Shown here piece by piece: positions 6,377-6,645 of a DNA stretch of 6,645 nucleotides. The position numbers and the translations under genes are program-made. Origin of the DNA: an uncultured Eubacterium sp. (GTDB taxonomy: Bacteria > Bacillota_A > Clostridia > Lachnospirales > Lachnospiraceae); the NCBI GenBank assembly GCA_948560485.1, contig CAOXUF010000119.1, positions 1 to 6,645 on the forward strand. The letters run 5' to 3'. Under the pieces are notes generated by a model. That model was not told where the DNA came from and searched no databases. It worked only from the letters and a program-made list of their open reading frames with translations. Each line of letters starts with the position of its first letter. The stretch's first letter is position 1.

Positions 6377-6405
6377 ATACAATAATACAGTTTTTAGTCT
6401 GTAAA
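6377..6405 (-). promoter_or_regulatory. Possible promoter of the DUF262/DUF3696 cassette
   Basis: The A/T-rich region upstream of the first cassette gene contains TTTACA (6405-6400). A poor -10 candidate, TTGTAT (6382-6377), lies 17 bases on; TATTAT at 6387-6382 is a better hexamer but only 12 bases from TTTACA. No single arrangement is convincing. A promoter is expected here because the cassette's first gene follows 122 nt of non-coding DNA after the nearest hairpin. Confidence 0.3.
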
Positions 6406-6464
6406 TTCACCCAATCCAATTACCTTGAGAACAAGTACAGCAAAATCATTTCATCAAAGCAATC

Positions 6465-6495
6465 GTTACAGTTCAGCCTTCGGCAGAACTGTAAC
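6465..6495. repeat. Inverted repeat 1 of a three-hairpin cluster
   Basis: GTTACAGTTC (6465-6474) and GAACTGTAAC (6486-6495) form a perfect 10-bp stem. Inside, after an A-A mismatch, GCC and GGC pair around a TTC triloop. No T-run follows on either strand, so it is not a standard intrinsic terminator. Confidence 0.7.
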
Positions 6496-6540
6496 TGAAT
6501 CCGGCTCATTTAAAGTTCGCTTCGCGAAGAGCCGGATTCA
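6496..6540. repeat. Inverted repeat 2 of a three-hairpin cluster
   Basis: TGAATCCGGCTC (6496-6507) and GAGCCGGATTCA (6529-6540) form a perfect 12-bp stem. Between them is an 8-base bulge and an inner 5-bp stem TTCGC/GCGAA (6516-6520, 6524-6528) with a TTC triloop, as in repeat 1. It begins at the base after repeat 1 ends, so the two form one composite element. Confidence 0.7.
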
Positions 6541-6567
6541 CTCTTGGTACAATTTATGCTTTCTTAC

Positions 6568-6593
6568 GGACTTTGCAGCGGAGTGCAAAGTCC
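6568..6593. repeat. Inverted repeat 3 of a three-hairpin cluster
   Basis: GGACTTTGCA (6568-6577) and TGCAAAGTCC (6584-6593) form a perfect 10-bp stem with a 6-base loop. It lies 27 bases beyond repeat 2. No T-run follows on either strand. The rest of the right edge (6594-6645) shows no gene, only a short palindrome CACAAATTGTG at 6633-6643. Confidence 0.65.
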
Positions 6594-6645
6594 TAGAGCG
6601 TGTTTGAAAATTGCTTTCTGCCAAATGTGCGTCACAAATTGTGGG

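Noticed and set aside
6465..6593. The three hairpins as intrinsic terminators of a neighbouring gene.
   Set aside because: None is followed by a T-run on either strand, and no gene end is visible next to them in the window.
6594..6645. The right edge as the end of an insertion sequence.
   Set aside because: The stretch has a repeat-like look and a small palindrome, but there is no transposase, no matching terminal repeat elsewhere in the window and no way to confirm an end from 52 bases.

Overview
The window looks like part of a Firmicutes chromosome, most likely a Lachnospiraceae-type clostridium. Four complete ribosomal protein genes and one partial one lie on the minus strand in the canonical S10-operon order rpsJ-rplC-rplD-rplW-rplB. 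Strong AGGAGG-type ribosome binding sites and the amino-acid sequences fit the low-to-mid GC Gram-positives. The family-level placement is judged by eye, not by a search. Every convincing gene is on the minus strand, so transcription runs from high to low coordinates.

Right part (about 3016-6343): a compact three-gene cassette. It encodes a DUF262-family protein (428 aa), an AAA/ABC-type ATPase of the DUF3696 family (367 aa), and an unrecognised 317-aa protein. The first two genes overlap by 17 bases, and the second and third abut with no gap, so they are almost certainly one translationally coupled transcript. The pairing of a DUF262 nucleotide-sensing-type domain, an SMC/ABC-like ATPase and an uncharacterised third protein resembles multi-gene anti-phage modules. 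I cannot match it to a named system. Upstream of it (6344-6645) there is no gene, but there are three consecutive perfect-stem inverted repeats.

Middle (2661-3015): the S10-operon control region. It has a good sigma-A-like promoter (TTGAAA, 17-base spacer, TATACT) and a leader of about 257 nt. The leader holds a long-range stem closing a domain of roughly 130 nt, plus smaller hairpins including a weak terminator-like one. The cassette ends only about 65 bases upstream of this promoter, with no evident terminator between them.

Left part (1-2660): the S10 operon itself. The rplW-rplB spacer is unusually long (252 nt). It contains a duplicated element made of hairpins whose stems differ between copies by compensatory base changes. 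This is the most direct unexplained structural signal in the window.

The ribosomal genes are housekeeping translation machinery. The cassette appears to be accessory DNA lodged just upstream of them; its function is inferred only from domain content and gene arrangement.
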